Shown here piece after piece: positions 1-9,517 of a DNA stretch of 19,524 nucleotides (positions within the stretch are counted from its first letter, which is position 1; each line of letters begins with the position of its first letter). Source of the stretch: Podaxis mareebaensis (taxonomy: Eukaryota > Basidiomycota > Agaricomycetes > Agaricales > Agaricaceae); assembly GCA_018524725.1 (NCBI GenBank), contig JAEUWP010000001.1:1-19524 (forward strand), given 5' to 3'. The notes under the pieces are model-generated. The model was not told where the DNA came from. It saw only the letters and a list, made by a program, of their open reading frames with translations, and did no database searches. A program made the position numbers and the translations under genes.

Positions 1-534
1 ATTTCCTTCTGCTGAGAAATTTCCTAGCTTGAATTTCCAATCTTGAAAACCCATAACCCTGGGAATTTCCTGTTGGTTTCTGAGGCCATCACTACAGAAC
101 GCTTGGAGTGAGGTTTGTCTGGAGAAGTCTCGAGATTTCTGTTCTCTTGAGTGCTTCTTTCATCTAATTTTAGATTCTTGCAGATCCCAAACATCCACCC
201 CTGAGTGCTATAGATTGGCTTCACAAGATCTATATCACATAGCTACTGATTCCAATTGTAATCCCATAGATCATTTCTGGAACTTCTGTGAATATCAAGT
301 TCATTTCCATTGCAGAAATGGAGAACTCATATTTTTTGCTACAAGTTTTTACCCTATTTCTAGGATAAACCTGGTCGTGTCTTCTGTATTCTGTGTTAAC
401 TAGAAGTTTAATTCTAATTAATTTCTGGGGTGTATCTCATCCAAGTCTGTGGATGTCCATGCTCTGTTAAATAGAGGAACTTGACACTAGCCAACTCCTC
501 ACTACTCTGCTGAATTTTTCCAAGTGCTCTTATT
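1..534. other. 5' flank of gene 1, no gene recognised
   Basis: No convincing coding region is seen on either strand. The short open frames here have no recognisable motif and no splice structure. The sequence is AT-rich and leads into the start codon at 535, so it probably holds the promoter and 5' UTR of gene 1. I see no repeat shared with the rest of the window. Confidence 0.5.
466..474 (+). promoter_or_regulatory. TATA-like box upstream of gene 1
   Basis: GTTAAATAG lies about 60 bp upstream of the ATG at 535, a usual distance for a fungal TATA-like element with a short 5' UTR. Gene 2 has a comparable TATTTAAG roughly 90 bp before its ATG. This is a weak-consensus call from position and composition only. 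Confidence 0.3.
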
Positions 535-2750
535 ATGTCTACCAACCCTCCTGCTGCTGATACTTTGAAGTCCTTGTCCTCTAAGGACTTGGAAGCTTTG
601 CTTGCTCAAAAGCAGGCTGAGGAGAAGGCCAAAGAAGAATGTCTCATGAGGGAATTTGAGGAGAAAAGGAAGGCAAAGGAGGAGAAGCACAAGCAGAAGA
701 TGGAAAAGCAGGCCTGGAAGGAGGTGGAGCACCTGGCCAGGGAGGAGGAGGATAAGAGAAGAAAGGCTGAGGAAGATCACTGGGCTCACAAGGAACAAGA
801 ATGCTTGGCCCACAAGTCAGCTAAGAAGGAAGCCCAGGCACAATGTGCTCTCCAGCTCAAGGAAGAGGAGTGCAAATGTTGTGAAGTGGAGGAACTCAAA
901 TATCACAAAGTTGAGGCTCACTTACAGGCAGAAAGTAAGTATTTGGCCCTCTATTCATTGTTGCCTACTGATGTTGTTATCTGCCAGAGGCAGCCTCCCT
1001 TCCTGCTGCCATGCATACAGCAGCTAATACAGGTAGGCTTTTAGCCTCCTCCCTGGAGATGTTTGGTAGGGAATGGTTTCTCCTACCAAACATTTTCTAT
1101 ATCAAATAATATTCTGAATATCTTTTCCAGGGCTGTCTCTCATGATCCCTGCTCCACCCCCTACTCCTCAAGCAGGGCCTTTTAATAGGCCATCTGCTCC
1201 TCAGAGTAAGTTCTTTTTGATTTCTATGATCTTTGTACTAATCATCCTCTATTCCCAGCCCCCAAACCTAAGAAGAAGCATAGACACCTCCAAGCTCCTA
1301 AGTTAGGGGAGCCAATTCACAAGGAGACATTGTCAGGGGATTTCTATGTCCCCTCCAATTCTCCAGAACTATCACCATCACCCCATCCTCAGAAGAAACA
1401 GGCTTGCAACCCCTCATCTTCGCATCCTGGTAAAGTTGCAAAGACCTCTACTAGCCAAGATGCTTCCTCACATTCTCGTGAGGCAGGGTCTTTCAATGAC
1501 AAAGGCAAGAGTAAAGAGACCACTCCCAAGGCCAGTAAGTCCTCTTCTTTGTCTATGTTAGCATTTTTTTTTTTTTTTTTATTACTAATCTTCTGATTTC
1601 TTATCTATAGCCCCATGTACCAATGAAGAATTGGTTCATGAACATGGAGTCTTGACTTCTTACCAGTGGCTTAGGCCTGCTGGTAAGTTCTTCTCTCTTC
1701 CTCATGTCAAAGAAATGGTATGTTCTTCTCACTATAATCTCTACCAAGAGTTATCTAATTTGTTCCTATTTCTAGGGACCTGTATGGGCTGAAAATCCCA
1801 AGTGCCCCAACTGTGTGCACAGCTGGGTTGCTTGCACACACAAGGTCATTGCACACAACAACAAGGATGAGGACAAGGATCTGACTGGCAAGATCTCGCA
1901 TCCTCTGGAGGCATCTCTCAAAAGGGTGCCTTGCCAGACTTGTCAAAACAAAAACCAGCCACATTGCAGTCATGCAAAACCCCTGTCCCTTGTTCAGAAC
2001 CTCGCAGAGATGTTGTGTGTGGGCACCATCTCTAGTGAGTACTGTAAGTTTTATCTTTCTTAGTCTACTGTCTTGATTCCTGACTTTTAATTTCCAGACC
2101 TTTGTAACCACCTATGGGGCTTGAGCATCACTTGGACACAAGTTCAAGTGCTCAAGCTTCAACACCAGGTGGCCATGACCAGTTACCAGGCACTACTCTC
2201 TGAGTTTGCCCTGGATCTGGTCATGGCTGAGAAATACCATGCCCCTAATCCTCACTATTGGGTTGAGGCTGGACTGGTGGAGACCCAGGAGCAGGCAGAC
2301 CAGCTATTCCAGCTGGCTCATGATTGTCTTGAGAATCTGGATGTTGACATGTCCACCCCTGAAGCTGCTGCATGTCTGTTCCAAGCACAGGGCAGACTGG
2401 AGGAATACATCTTCATGGCCCTGGGAGCTCTGCCAGCTATCTGGCCTGAGCTTCCTTCTGCCCCTTCTTGGTTGGACCATCACCAGATTTTACATGCAAG
2501 ATCCAGTATGTCCCCTCTTCCTGAGGAGTCATCTCACAAGGAGGAATCCCCAGTGCCTCTAGCTGGTGAGGATGTCGCAATGTCTGAAGCTCATGAGGAA
2601 CACTTGTCCCCATCTCCCTCAAGTCTGAAAGAGGCCTCTTCTCCTGCTAAAGCCATTTCTCCTGTTTGTCTGCCCTCCACTCCTGTTTCCAGGTCCTCTG
2701 ACTCTGGTTCTGAGGAATCATCTGCAGAGGAACCTTTGGCTGGCAAGTAG
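535..2750 (+). CDS. Spliced coiled-coil / double-CxxC protein, family not named
   Basis: Seven exons join in one open frame: 535-934, 988-1032, 1131-1205, 1259-1534, 1611-1717, 1776-2034 and 2098-2750 (1,815 nt, 604 residues). Phases agree at all six junctions; introns are 53-98 nt with GT..AG ends. The ATG at 535 is the first in frame. Residues about 18-130 are a Lys/Glu-rich coiled coil. Residues about 150-265 are Pro/Ser/Lys-rich. Cysteines at about 311, 314, 321 and 354, 357, 365 form CX2CX6C - X32 - CX2CX7C, resembling a stretched Zn(II)2Cys6 binuclear finger. The C-terminal third starts helical and ends as an acidic Ser/Pro tail. Lineage-specific basidiomycete proteins with such double CxxC segments exist; a DNA-binding role is inference. 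Cys and His occur in the coiled coil where Arg would be expected, and the locus has only about five CpGs, suggesting methyl-CpG decay. No premature stop is present. Confidence 0.72.
1564..1580 (+). repeat. 17-nt poly-T run inside intron 4 of gene 1
   Basis: An uninterrupted run of 17 T lies between the donor at 1535 and the ACTAAT-like branch site near 1585-1590, with the acceptor AG at 1609-1610. It is probably a polypyrimidine stretch of the intron and a likely site of length polymorphism. Nothing suggests a separate function. Confidence 0.6.
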
Positions 2751-3263
2751 GGTATATTGGGCTTTCTCACATGGATTCTTCTGAACTTTGGAATTTTTTG
2801 AACTTTTTATTTTGCCACAACTCTGCTTTTGTAACTAGAGACTTGTTTCTGTTCCTAGGGTATTGCCTTAGGTTTGCTTTCTCTAGTTACCATTAATCTC
2901 TTGTTCTGTGTAGTTAGAAACTTGTTTTTTGGTTTCTTAACTACAAATTTTGTTGTCTAATAACTCTGCGGTCTTAATATGATGACTGTTTCTCTGGAAT
3001 GTTCACGTGATCCTAAGTCTAGGCCCCCGCCTTTATTACTAATTGAGAGACTCCACTTCTATGAATATTCCTCTATGATAGGGTTTCCATGATGATACAG
3101 ATCTAGCCCTATTGATAGGAGTCATTTTTCACTGATCTGTTGGAAAGTCTCACTACTGTAATTGGGTATCTTCCTTAATTAGGATCTGTTATTGGTCACA
3201 CCAAAAAATCCACTTCATGTTTCTGAATGTGGTTTACTGAGTTACTGAAGTCCTCGTCTCTCC
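2751..3263. other. Intergenic DNA between gene 1 and element A
   Basis: No coding region is supported. It follows the stop of gene 1 and should hold its 3' UTR and polyadenylation site, although no AATAAA is obvious. It contains the paired hairpins at 2831-2945. The segment 3250-3263 is the left flank of the element A target site; the original sequence continues at 10169. Confidence 0.5.
2831..2945. repeat. Two adjacent stem-loops with related arms
   Basis: GTAACTAGAGA at 2831-2841 pairs with its exact reverse complement at 2880-2890 (11 bp). An inner near-palindrome (CCTAGGG/CCTTAGG) sits in the loop. A second hairpin pairs 2909-2921 with 2932-2945 (13 bp with one bulged base). The left arms of both hairpins are themselves similar (GTARYTAGARACTTGTTT), so the unit looks duplicated. 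The outer ends of the 115-bp block are also roughly inverted. It could be a small foldback element or a structured 3' UTR of gene 1; I found no clear target duplication. Confidence 0.5.
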
Positions 3264-3268
3264 CCCCT
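3264..3268. repeat. Target-site duplication of element A, left copy (CCCCT)
   Basis: The five bases immediately before the left LTR are CCCCT and recur exactly at 10164-10168 just after the right LTR. Five-bp duplications are typical of Ty3/gypsy integrases. An intact duplication shows that the two ends come from one insertion event and have not recombined with another copy. Confidence 0.88.
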
Positions 3269-3914
3269 TGTTACATAGAGACGGTTTCTACATGTCATCT
3301 CAGTGCGGAGAGATACTGTCCTAAGACAACCCAGCACTATTAAGTTCCTGAAACAGAACACCTGTCTGTTCTCCTGAGAGAACTAGAGGCTGGCTGGAAA
3401 TCTCACAGGGACTGCCTATGGAGAGATATGACTTGTAAGGTCACAGGCTACTCCGTAGGTTTAGCTGTTACACCAGTTATCCTGTCAAGGCAGGTAGAGC
3501 TCTCACACAGCAAGAAGATAAAGCAGAAGACAGTCCTCGCTATTCTTGCACTATGTACAAGTGATCATAAAGCTAAGTTCTACTTACTTTATGAGCTATC
3601 TAAATACTAAGGCAATTGCTATCCTACATATCCTAAAGGAGAATCTTTGTAATTACTTCAGCACTCTAAGTATAGAAGACTGAGCCCGAGGTGAGATGAG
3701 ATCTACAGAAGGCAACTATTATTATACAACATGTCACCGAGCCTGAGTGCTAAACATAGCATGACTTCAGAAGATCCAAAGTGGGACCGAAAGTCATGAT
3801 GGAAGTTGGATCAAGGCAGACACTTGGAGTCCAAGAGCAGGAAGACAGCTGGTGAACAAGGAGGTGGAATACAAGAGGAGCAAAGATGATGGTGGAAGGA
3901 AGAGGAGTGTAACA
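3269..3914 (-). repeat. 3' LTR of element A (646 bp)
   Basis: Starts TGTTAC and ends GTAACA, and matches 9518-10163 end to end without indels. By hand count the two copies differ at about 37 positions, all transitions, about 34 of them CG/TG/CA exchanges. This copy keeps ATCATAAAGCTA at 3564-3575, which matches the internal primer-binding region. A TATA-like TATTTAGA (minus strand, 3599-3606) lies 24-31 nt upstream of that point, so transcription would start near 3575, giving U3 of about 339 bp and R-U5 of about 307 bp. Start site and R border are inferred. Confidence 0.92.
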
Positions 3915-3925
3915 TCATCCCCTTT
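3915..3925 (-). other. Polypurine tract of element A
   Basis: On the minus strand AAAGGGGATGA lies directly against the TGTTAC end of the 3' LTR. This purine run sits where RNase H would leave the plus-strand DNA primer in LTR retrotransposons. Identification is by position and composition. Confidence 0.75.
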
Positions 3926-3948
3926 GTACAATCAAACTCCAGATCGAT

Positions 3949-6900
3949 CTACCTGTAACAAGTGTTGACCTCCGTGAGATGTCATTTGGATTGATTCTGG
4001 ATGGGAATGTTATTGGTAGTGATGTGTTGTCCTTCAATTTGCTTCATGATAGGGTTGAAGGTATACTCGGTGGTGGTATTTTCTAATGCTCCACGATCAT
4101 GAGGGATAGGTCAAGGAATGAGAGTAAAGGTGTCTTCATATAATATATTCTGTTGTCCTCTTTGGCTGAGAGTCAGAGTGTTGGTGAGAAACTGAACACG
4201 CTTCTTGGCTTCTTCGTATGTAGGGCCATTGACAGGGGATTGATATCAAGACAGAATAATGGGAGTCTGAGGACATTGAATGCATTGCCAAGAATGGTGA
4301 TTTCATCCTTCTAGTATCCCCTTTATAAGTCTGCAGTCCACCATGGACAATATGGCGTCATAGCCTTCAGCAGTCTTGGGTAGACCTGTAACAAGGTCCA
4401 TGGACACATCTGTGAAGGGACATAATGATGGTGATGGCTCCAAGGGGTGAAGGGAAGGGTGATTGGGTCTTCTGTCAATATTAAATTGCTGACAGATATG
4501 GCAGCCTGTAACATAATTTCGAGCAAAGTCTCAAAGGCCTGGCCAATCAGTTTCTGTGTGGACTCAGTGAATTGTTTTGTCTATGCCTGGATGTCCTGTG
4601 GAGTGATGATCATGATGTCTCATGAGGATCTCACATTTTTCATCTAACAATGGTTGTGATGGAGAAGGTGATTGTGATGCAGTCTGGAATGATGGTGATG
4701 GAGATAGTGTACCGTCTGCTGTGATAGCATCAACAAAGAGTTCTTTTGGGAGGAGGACTCTGTCAAGGTTCTCTTTCGACTTGTCGACTTCGTGGTCTGG
4801 TTGTCTAGAGAGTGCATCAGTGACTGGTATTGCCTTTCCTGGGTAATGTTTGATGCAGAACTTGTATTCCTGCAATTCAACCCAGGTTTGGACATGTCAT
4901 TTCAATAGTTTTCTGGCATCTTGCCAGCATCAGAGGTTGTCATGATCTGATCGAACTTCGATTTCATAGGGGGCAGAATGTAGGTAGTGGCACCATTCAT
5001 TGAAGGCTTGCTTGATTGCCAGGAGTTCCTTATCGGGTGTGGCGTAGTTTCACTCTGTTGGGGTTAATGACTTTGATCAGAATGCACATGGGTGTTCATT
5101 TCCATTGTCATCTTTCTGGATAAGTACTCCACCAGTGGCGTAATCAGAAGCATCAGTCTCGATGATGAAAGGTCTGGACATATCTGGTGTACGAAGGAGG
5201 GGTTCCTTCTGGAAGGTCTCTTTCAAGGCTGTGAATGCATGCTCCACAGTGTCATTCCATTGGAAATTCTGGTTCTTTTGGAGGAGTGTGTTGAGAGGGC
5301 ACATAGGTGGGAATAGTGATGTATGAATTTCCTATAAAAGTTAGCAAAGCCTATGAATTTCTGAACATCTCAGACACATTTTGGTCTAGGCCAATCTTTG
5401 ATACCAGCCAGTTTGTCTTTCGACATTCTGATCTGATTATGAGAAATGTTCATCCCAAGATATTCGACAGATGTCTGTTCGAATTTACACTTCTCGGGTT
5501 TGACGTAGAGATCATTCTCTTTCAGTCTCTTCAGAACTTCACAAGTTTCTTTTCACAAAGAAGAGAGGTCATCAGAGAAAATAAGGATATCATCCATGTA
5601 GACAATGACTGCAGTGCATCTGGGCTTGTCTATCAGGTCACAGAAGATATGGTCCATCATTGCTTGGAATGTGGCCAGGCTGTTAGTCATTCCAAAGAAC
5701 ATGACATTCGGTTTGAAAAGACCAAAGGGGGTTCAGAAGGCACCTTTCCATTGGTCACCTTCTCAAATGTGGATATTGTTATATCCTGCACAAATATCGA
5801 GAGTAGTGAAATACTTGGTGCCCTTGAGGCAATCTAGTATTCCAGAAATAGAAGGGATAGGATATGCATTCTTCACCATGAACCAGTTCAAATGTCTGTA
5901 ATCCTGAACAGGTCGCAGCTTTCCATCTTTCTTCGATATGAAGAAGAAGGGTGTGGCTTGCAGGCTTTCAGACTTCCTGATGCAACCTTTTCGTTGGTTA
6001 TCATCTAAGAATTGCTTTAACTCTAACAGTTCATTGTCTGTCAAGCGGTACAATTTAGCTGCTTTGGGTTTAAAGTCTGGTTTTAGGTCAATTTTGTGAT
6101 CATACAGTTGTGAAGGAGGATATCTTTCTGATTCCTTTTCACTAAATAGGTTTAGGTAATCCCAATAATGCTTTGGGACAATGTCCTTTGGATCCACAGA
6201 CTTCTTTGAGCCGTGGTATGCCTGATAGGACTTCTGTGCTTCTGAGATCTTAGTATTGATCTCTAGAGTGGCATGTGCTAGGTCAAGCTGAGCTTTGTAA
6301 TTGAGTCTAGCTTTCCTGTGGATGGAGTGTGGAACATTCTCAGTTGCCTTTTCAGCTAACTGGATATGATCAATCTGGATCTCGTTTTTGGTATCCATTT
6401 TATCGATATTTATAGCAGGGATCTTAGATCTCCTGGTTCACCATCAAAAGGTTCATTTCATCCAATCAATGTTGGGATTGTGTTTTTCGAGGAATGGGAG
6501 GCTGATGATCATCGGTTGCTCTCCAATCTCTGCAACATAGCAAGTAACGTCTATGTCATGATTATCTATGTGTAGCTGCAATTCTGCTTGTGCAGTAATG
6601 GCATGGCCTACATTCATAGTACTGTTGACATTTCATACTGGTATTGGTCTAGTCAAGGGTATCATTCTTAACCCAAGCTGTTGGACGGTCAAGGGAGAGA
6701 CGAAGTCTCCTTGAGCACTGCTGTCAAGTAGCAGGTAAATAGTGGCAACTGTGGAAGAATTCAGATTCTTTAGTATGGCTGGGATATACAGGGATTTGTT
6801 GTTGGTCGATGCTGACAAACAGATTTCAGCTATCATTGGCTCTGTAGAAGAGTGGGTAGTCGAAGTCTGATCTGAGTTCAGATTTGTAACTGGTACAGGA

Positions 6901-7043
6901 GGTTCTCTAGACTGTTTCCTACTCTCTATTTTACAAGCAAGATATTTTTGAGCAGTCCAACAGGAGTCATAATGGTTCTGTATATTGAAAGGAGGTTCAA
7001 AGTTCATACTAGAATTCGAAAGTGTTGGAGGACTCAGAGGCAT
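3949..7043 (-). pseudogene. pol: Element A pol: protease, RT, RNase H, partial integrase
   Basis: Reads leftward from about 7043 in one frame to about 5297, then continues in another frame to a TAG at 3949-3951. The protease motif is at 6717-6725, but the usual D-S/T-G reads D-S-S; the Gly codon GGT has become AGT in CpG context. RT runs about 6100-5370 with an intact YMDD at 5589-5600. RNase H (TDASDYATGG) lies in the second frame near 5140-5170. The integrase zinc region keeps an H-x3-H-like pair near 4610-4640 and CHIC near 4480, and the first core Asp is near 4396-4398. The rest of the catalytic core is missing. The shift near 5297-5299 (GGG on the + strand) fits loss of one base from a C run. 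About 18 in-frame TGAs are present and no TAA. Host of the activity would be the cytoplasmic virus-like particle. Confidence 0.88.
3952..4315 (-). other. Unrecognised C-terminal segment of element A pol
   Basis: After the first integrase core motif the pol frame stays readable for about 120 codons, broken only by four TGAs, to the TAG at 3949. It has no second Asp or Glu of the DDE triad, no GPY/F module and no chromodomain. It includes a Lys/Arg-rich stretch followed by an Ile/Thr/Asn-rich one. Either an in-frame deletion joined the start of the core to the native C-terminus, or foreign sequence was captured here. I cannot tell which from one copy. Confidence 0.5.
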
Positions 7044-7048
7044 TGCCT

Positions 7049-9508
7049 CTACTCTGGTCCTTGTGGAAAAGACTGTTGTTCTTCTTCAATGATCTTAGCC
7101 ATTGCATGGTTTGCTAGTTTGTTTTGGTCTTCAGCAGTCATTTCAGCGAAGGTGACTTTGATCACATTGAGGGTGTTGAGTCGGGATGTAGGGGTGTTGG
7201 AAGAAGAAGAAGAGGGTTGTGGTTGGTTTGAGGGGGGTAAGGAGGTCGAGGTCAAAGGCTGAGAGGAATGTCATTTTCCTTTCTGGAACTGTCTCTGGTT
7301 TATTGGAGATTGTCAGTTTCTCCAAAGGGGGCATGAATGTGCCCAGTGGTTCATATTGCCACAGGTGATGCATGCTCCACATTTCATTTGGTCTCATTGT
7401 TGATTGGTTAAGATAGTGTTTACCGAGATGCCTTGTTTGGCATAATCATCTTCTTCATCCAAGGAGAAATTGGGGATTTCTTCTTCGTCTCCAGAAGAGA
7501 ACTCTTCAAGGGCGTCGATGTCCATGGGTTCGCCTGGTGGGAGTTGGCACTCTTTGTAGATGAATTTGTTTTGAGGGGCATCATTGAAGGCATTGTTAAA
7601 ATAAGATAACTGGGAAGAAGGTCCTCTGCTGGTTTTATGCATCTGATACTGCTGGAAGTTGTTAACTATCCTAGCAACGTCAGCTTGCCATTGGGCATAG
7701 GTAGTGGGAGGCTGAGTCATTAAATAGAGTTGTTGCTGTACCCAGTTGGGAATAGAGTCGACGTAGAGATGAACTTTGTGATTGTCATCAGTGATGTTTG
7801 CTTGACTCAGGAGGTAAGTGAACATCTGATTGAAGATGGTGATGTCAGTTTTTGAAATGTTGAGATGAGCATGTCAAAGTTTTTCAGTGGCTTGCGTTGC
7901 TTCAATCTTCAGTTTGAAGTGATCTTCGAGTCGGATGTTGAAATCATGCCAAGTACTGTATTCATAGGCATTGTTGGTGGTATTCCATTTTTCTTTCATA
8001 AAAGCATTGCAGAATCCAGTGGCATTGCCTTTGGTCATATATTGGAGGGTATAAAGGATTTTCTTCCTATCATCAATGTTATTCTGCACATTTTGAAATG
8101 TGGCTCAATGGTCATCAAAAACTAGTTGGAGTTGATCTTGGAAGGTCTGAAAGTTTCGAGGTTCACCATCAAATGGTTGAATCTTTGGGGCTTTGGGTGT
8201 GGCCATGGCTGCATTCTGTTGATGAGTGGGTGATCCAGGAAGTGGATTAGGAGGAGGAGACGATGGTTGATTAAACGGAGTCGAGGTTGATGATGTAGTA
8301 CCTGGTACTCTCGGTATCAGATTCATCTGTCTCTGTGGGTGTGTCTGATTGATAGGTAACTCTGGCCTCTGCATCTCTGTAGTAGATTGGTTCAGAGGTG
8401 TAGTATCGGTCAGTGTTGGGGTTTGGGATAAAGACAATGGTGACTCATTGGTTCCAAAGGTATCTAAGGTTTGGGTAATGGGTACTGAGGGTGAAGTTTG
8501 CGTCTCTGGGTACCTTGAGGAAGGCCGTGTATCCAGTCCTAGCCATGAGTGCTGAGATAGGGGTGAAGGTGTATCGATCCAGGTCTCGGGTTGTACACTC
8601 ATTGCAGATGCAAATGTAGAACTCTGTGATTCTGACTGCTCAGTTAGCGATGTGGTATGCCTGTGCAAAACAGTTTGGATAGTGCTGGCTGGGATTAGTT
8701 CTGGGGTGGACAGTCGAGTTGAATGATATGATGGTGGTTCTATAGTTCGGAACTGTTGCAGTGGGTTCGAGGGTTCAGACTCTCTGGTAACTGTCTGCTT
8801 GGCTGACTGGGAGGTGGTTAAGGTAGTAGTTGAGGGAGGGGGTACTGGTGTAGTTGTGCGTTGTCAATGGCTCAAATGGCATTTGAAGGCTCGGAGAAGT
8901 GCTTCAGCCTGGTCGATCTCCTGAGGGGAACCTGTCCAATGGAGATGTAGACTCTGAGTTTGTTTGGCTTGCTGGAAGTGTTCTTCAAACTGTGTGAAGA
9001 GAGTGGGATGTTCAATGAAAGTGGGAAGAGTTTCAAACTGCCAACTGTGCTGGAGTTTGTAATGAAGAAGGATATCAGTGTCTTGGTAGATACTGAGTGG
9101 AGATTTAGGAAGTTCTGCTTTGCCTTCTCATGAGTAACAGAGGGTATAGTAGACTCCTAGTAGTTCTCATTTTGTGTAGGATTTGCCATCGATAAGGATT
9201 ATATTCTCTGTACCATGGGTATAGTTGTCGAGTTGATTTCAAAAGTCACTCTCGGAGTGTGCTCTCTGAAGGAGATTTTGGAGTTCTGCGAAGCAGGAAT
9301 TGGAGAAGGGTTGGTAGGAGGGAGGAGGGAGTCAAGGATACGGATTGGATGGTGTACACCTAGTAATAGGCAGGGGTAAATGAGACGTGTTGGACAATGG
9401 TCCAGACAAAAGGTCAGAGGGTGCTCCACTGAGGTTATCTTGCAGGAGACTTGGGTCAACTCGTAGCCATGAGGACAAAGGAGAAGGTAAAGAGTGGAAG
9501 TAGTAGCT
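7049..9508 (-). pseudogene. gag: Element A gag with long N-terminal region and CCHC knuckle
   Basis: One frame is readable from just inside the primer-binding region (9508) to a TAG at 7049-7051, about 820 codons. It is interrupted only by TGA at 9332, 9239, 9167, 9128, 8864, 8105, 7874, 7394, 7313 and 7271 (left coordinates). The first part, to about 8870, is a globular-looking region with no family I recognise. A Ser/Thr/Pro-rich stretch follows (about 8860-8230). A retrotransposon gag (capsid-like) region beginning around the FDGEPRNF motif near 8170 continues to about 7400. A CX2CX4HX4C knuckle (CITCGNMNHWAHSC) sits near 7330-7375. No in-frame ATG occurs near the 5' end, so the start is unknown. 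Pol lies in the -1 frame just downstream. Confidence 0.85.
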
Positions 9509-9515
9509 TTATGAT
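9504..9515 (-). other. Primer-binding region of element A, self-priming type
   Basis: Two bases inside the 5' LTR the minus strand reads ATCATAAAGCTA. It does not begin with TGG, as a tRNA-primed site would. The same 12-mer occurs on the + strand of the left LTR at 3564-3575, so an element transcript starting there would carry the exact complement. In the right LTR the matching site (9813-9824) differs by CA to TG, as CpG decay predicts. Tf1/sushi-group elements prime reverse transcription with the 5' end of their own RNA; this layout matches that mechanism. Confidence 0.7.
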
Positions 9516-9517
9516 TC

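Noticed and set aside
1..534. Short open frames at 24-224 (-) and 215-403 (+) as genes
   Set aside because: No motif, no splice structure and no neighbour context; lengths are as expected by chance.
4447..5837. Several + strand open frames across element A pol (for example 5307-5837)
   Set aside because: They are the opposite strand of RT/RNase H coding sequence, whose motifs are clear on the minus strand.
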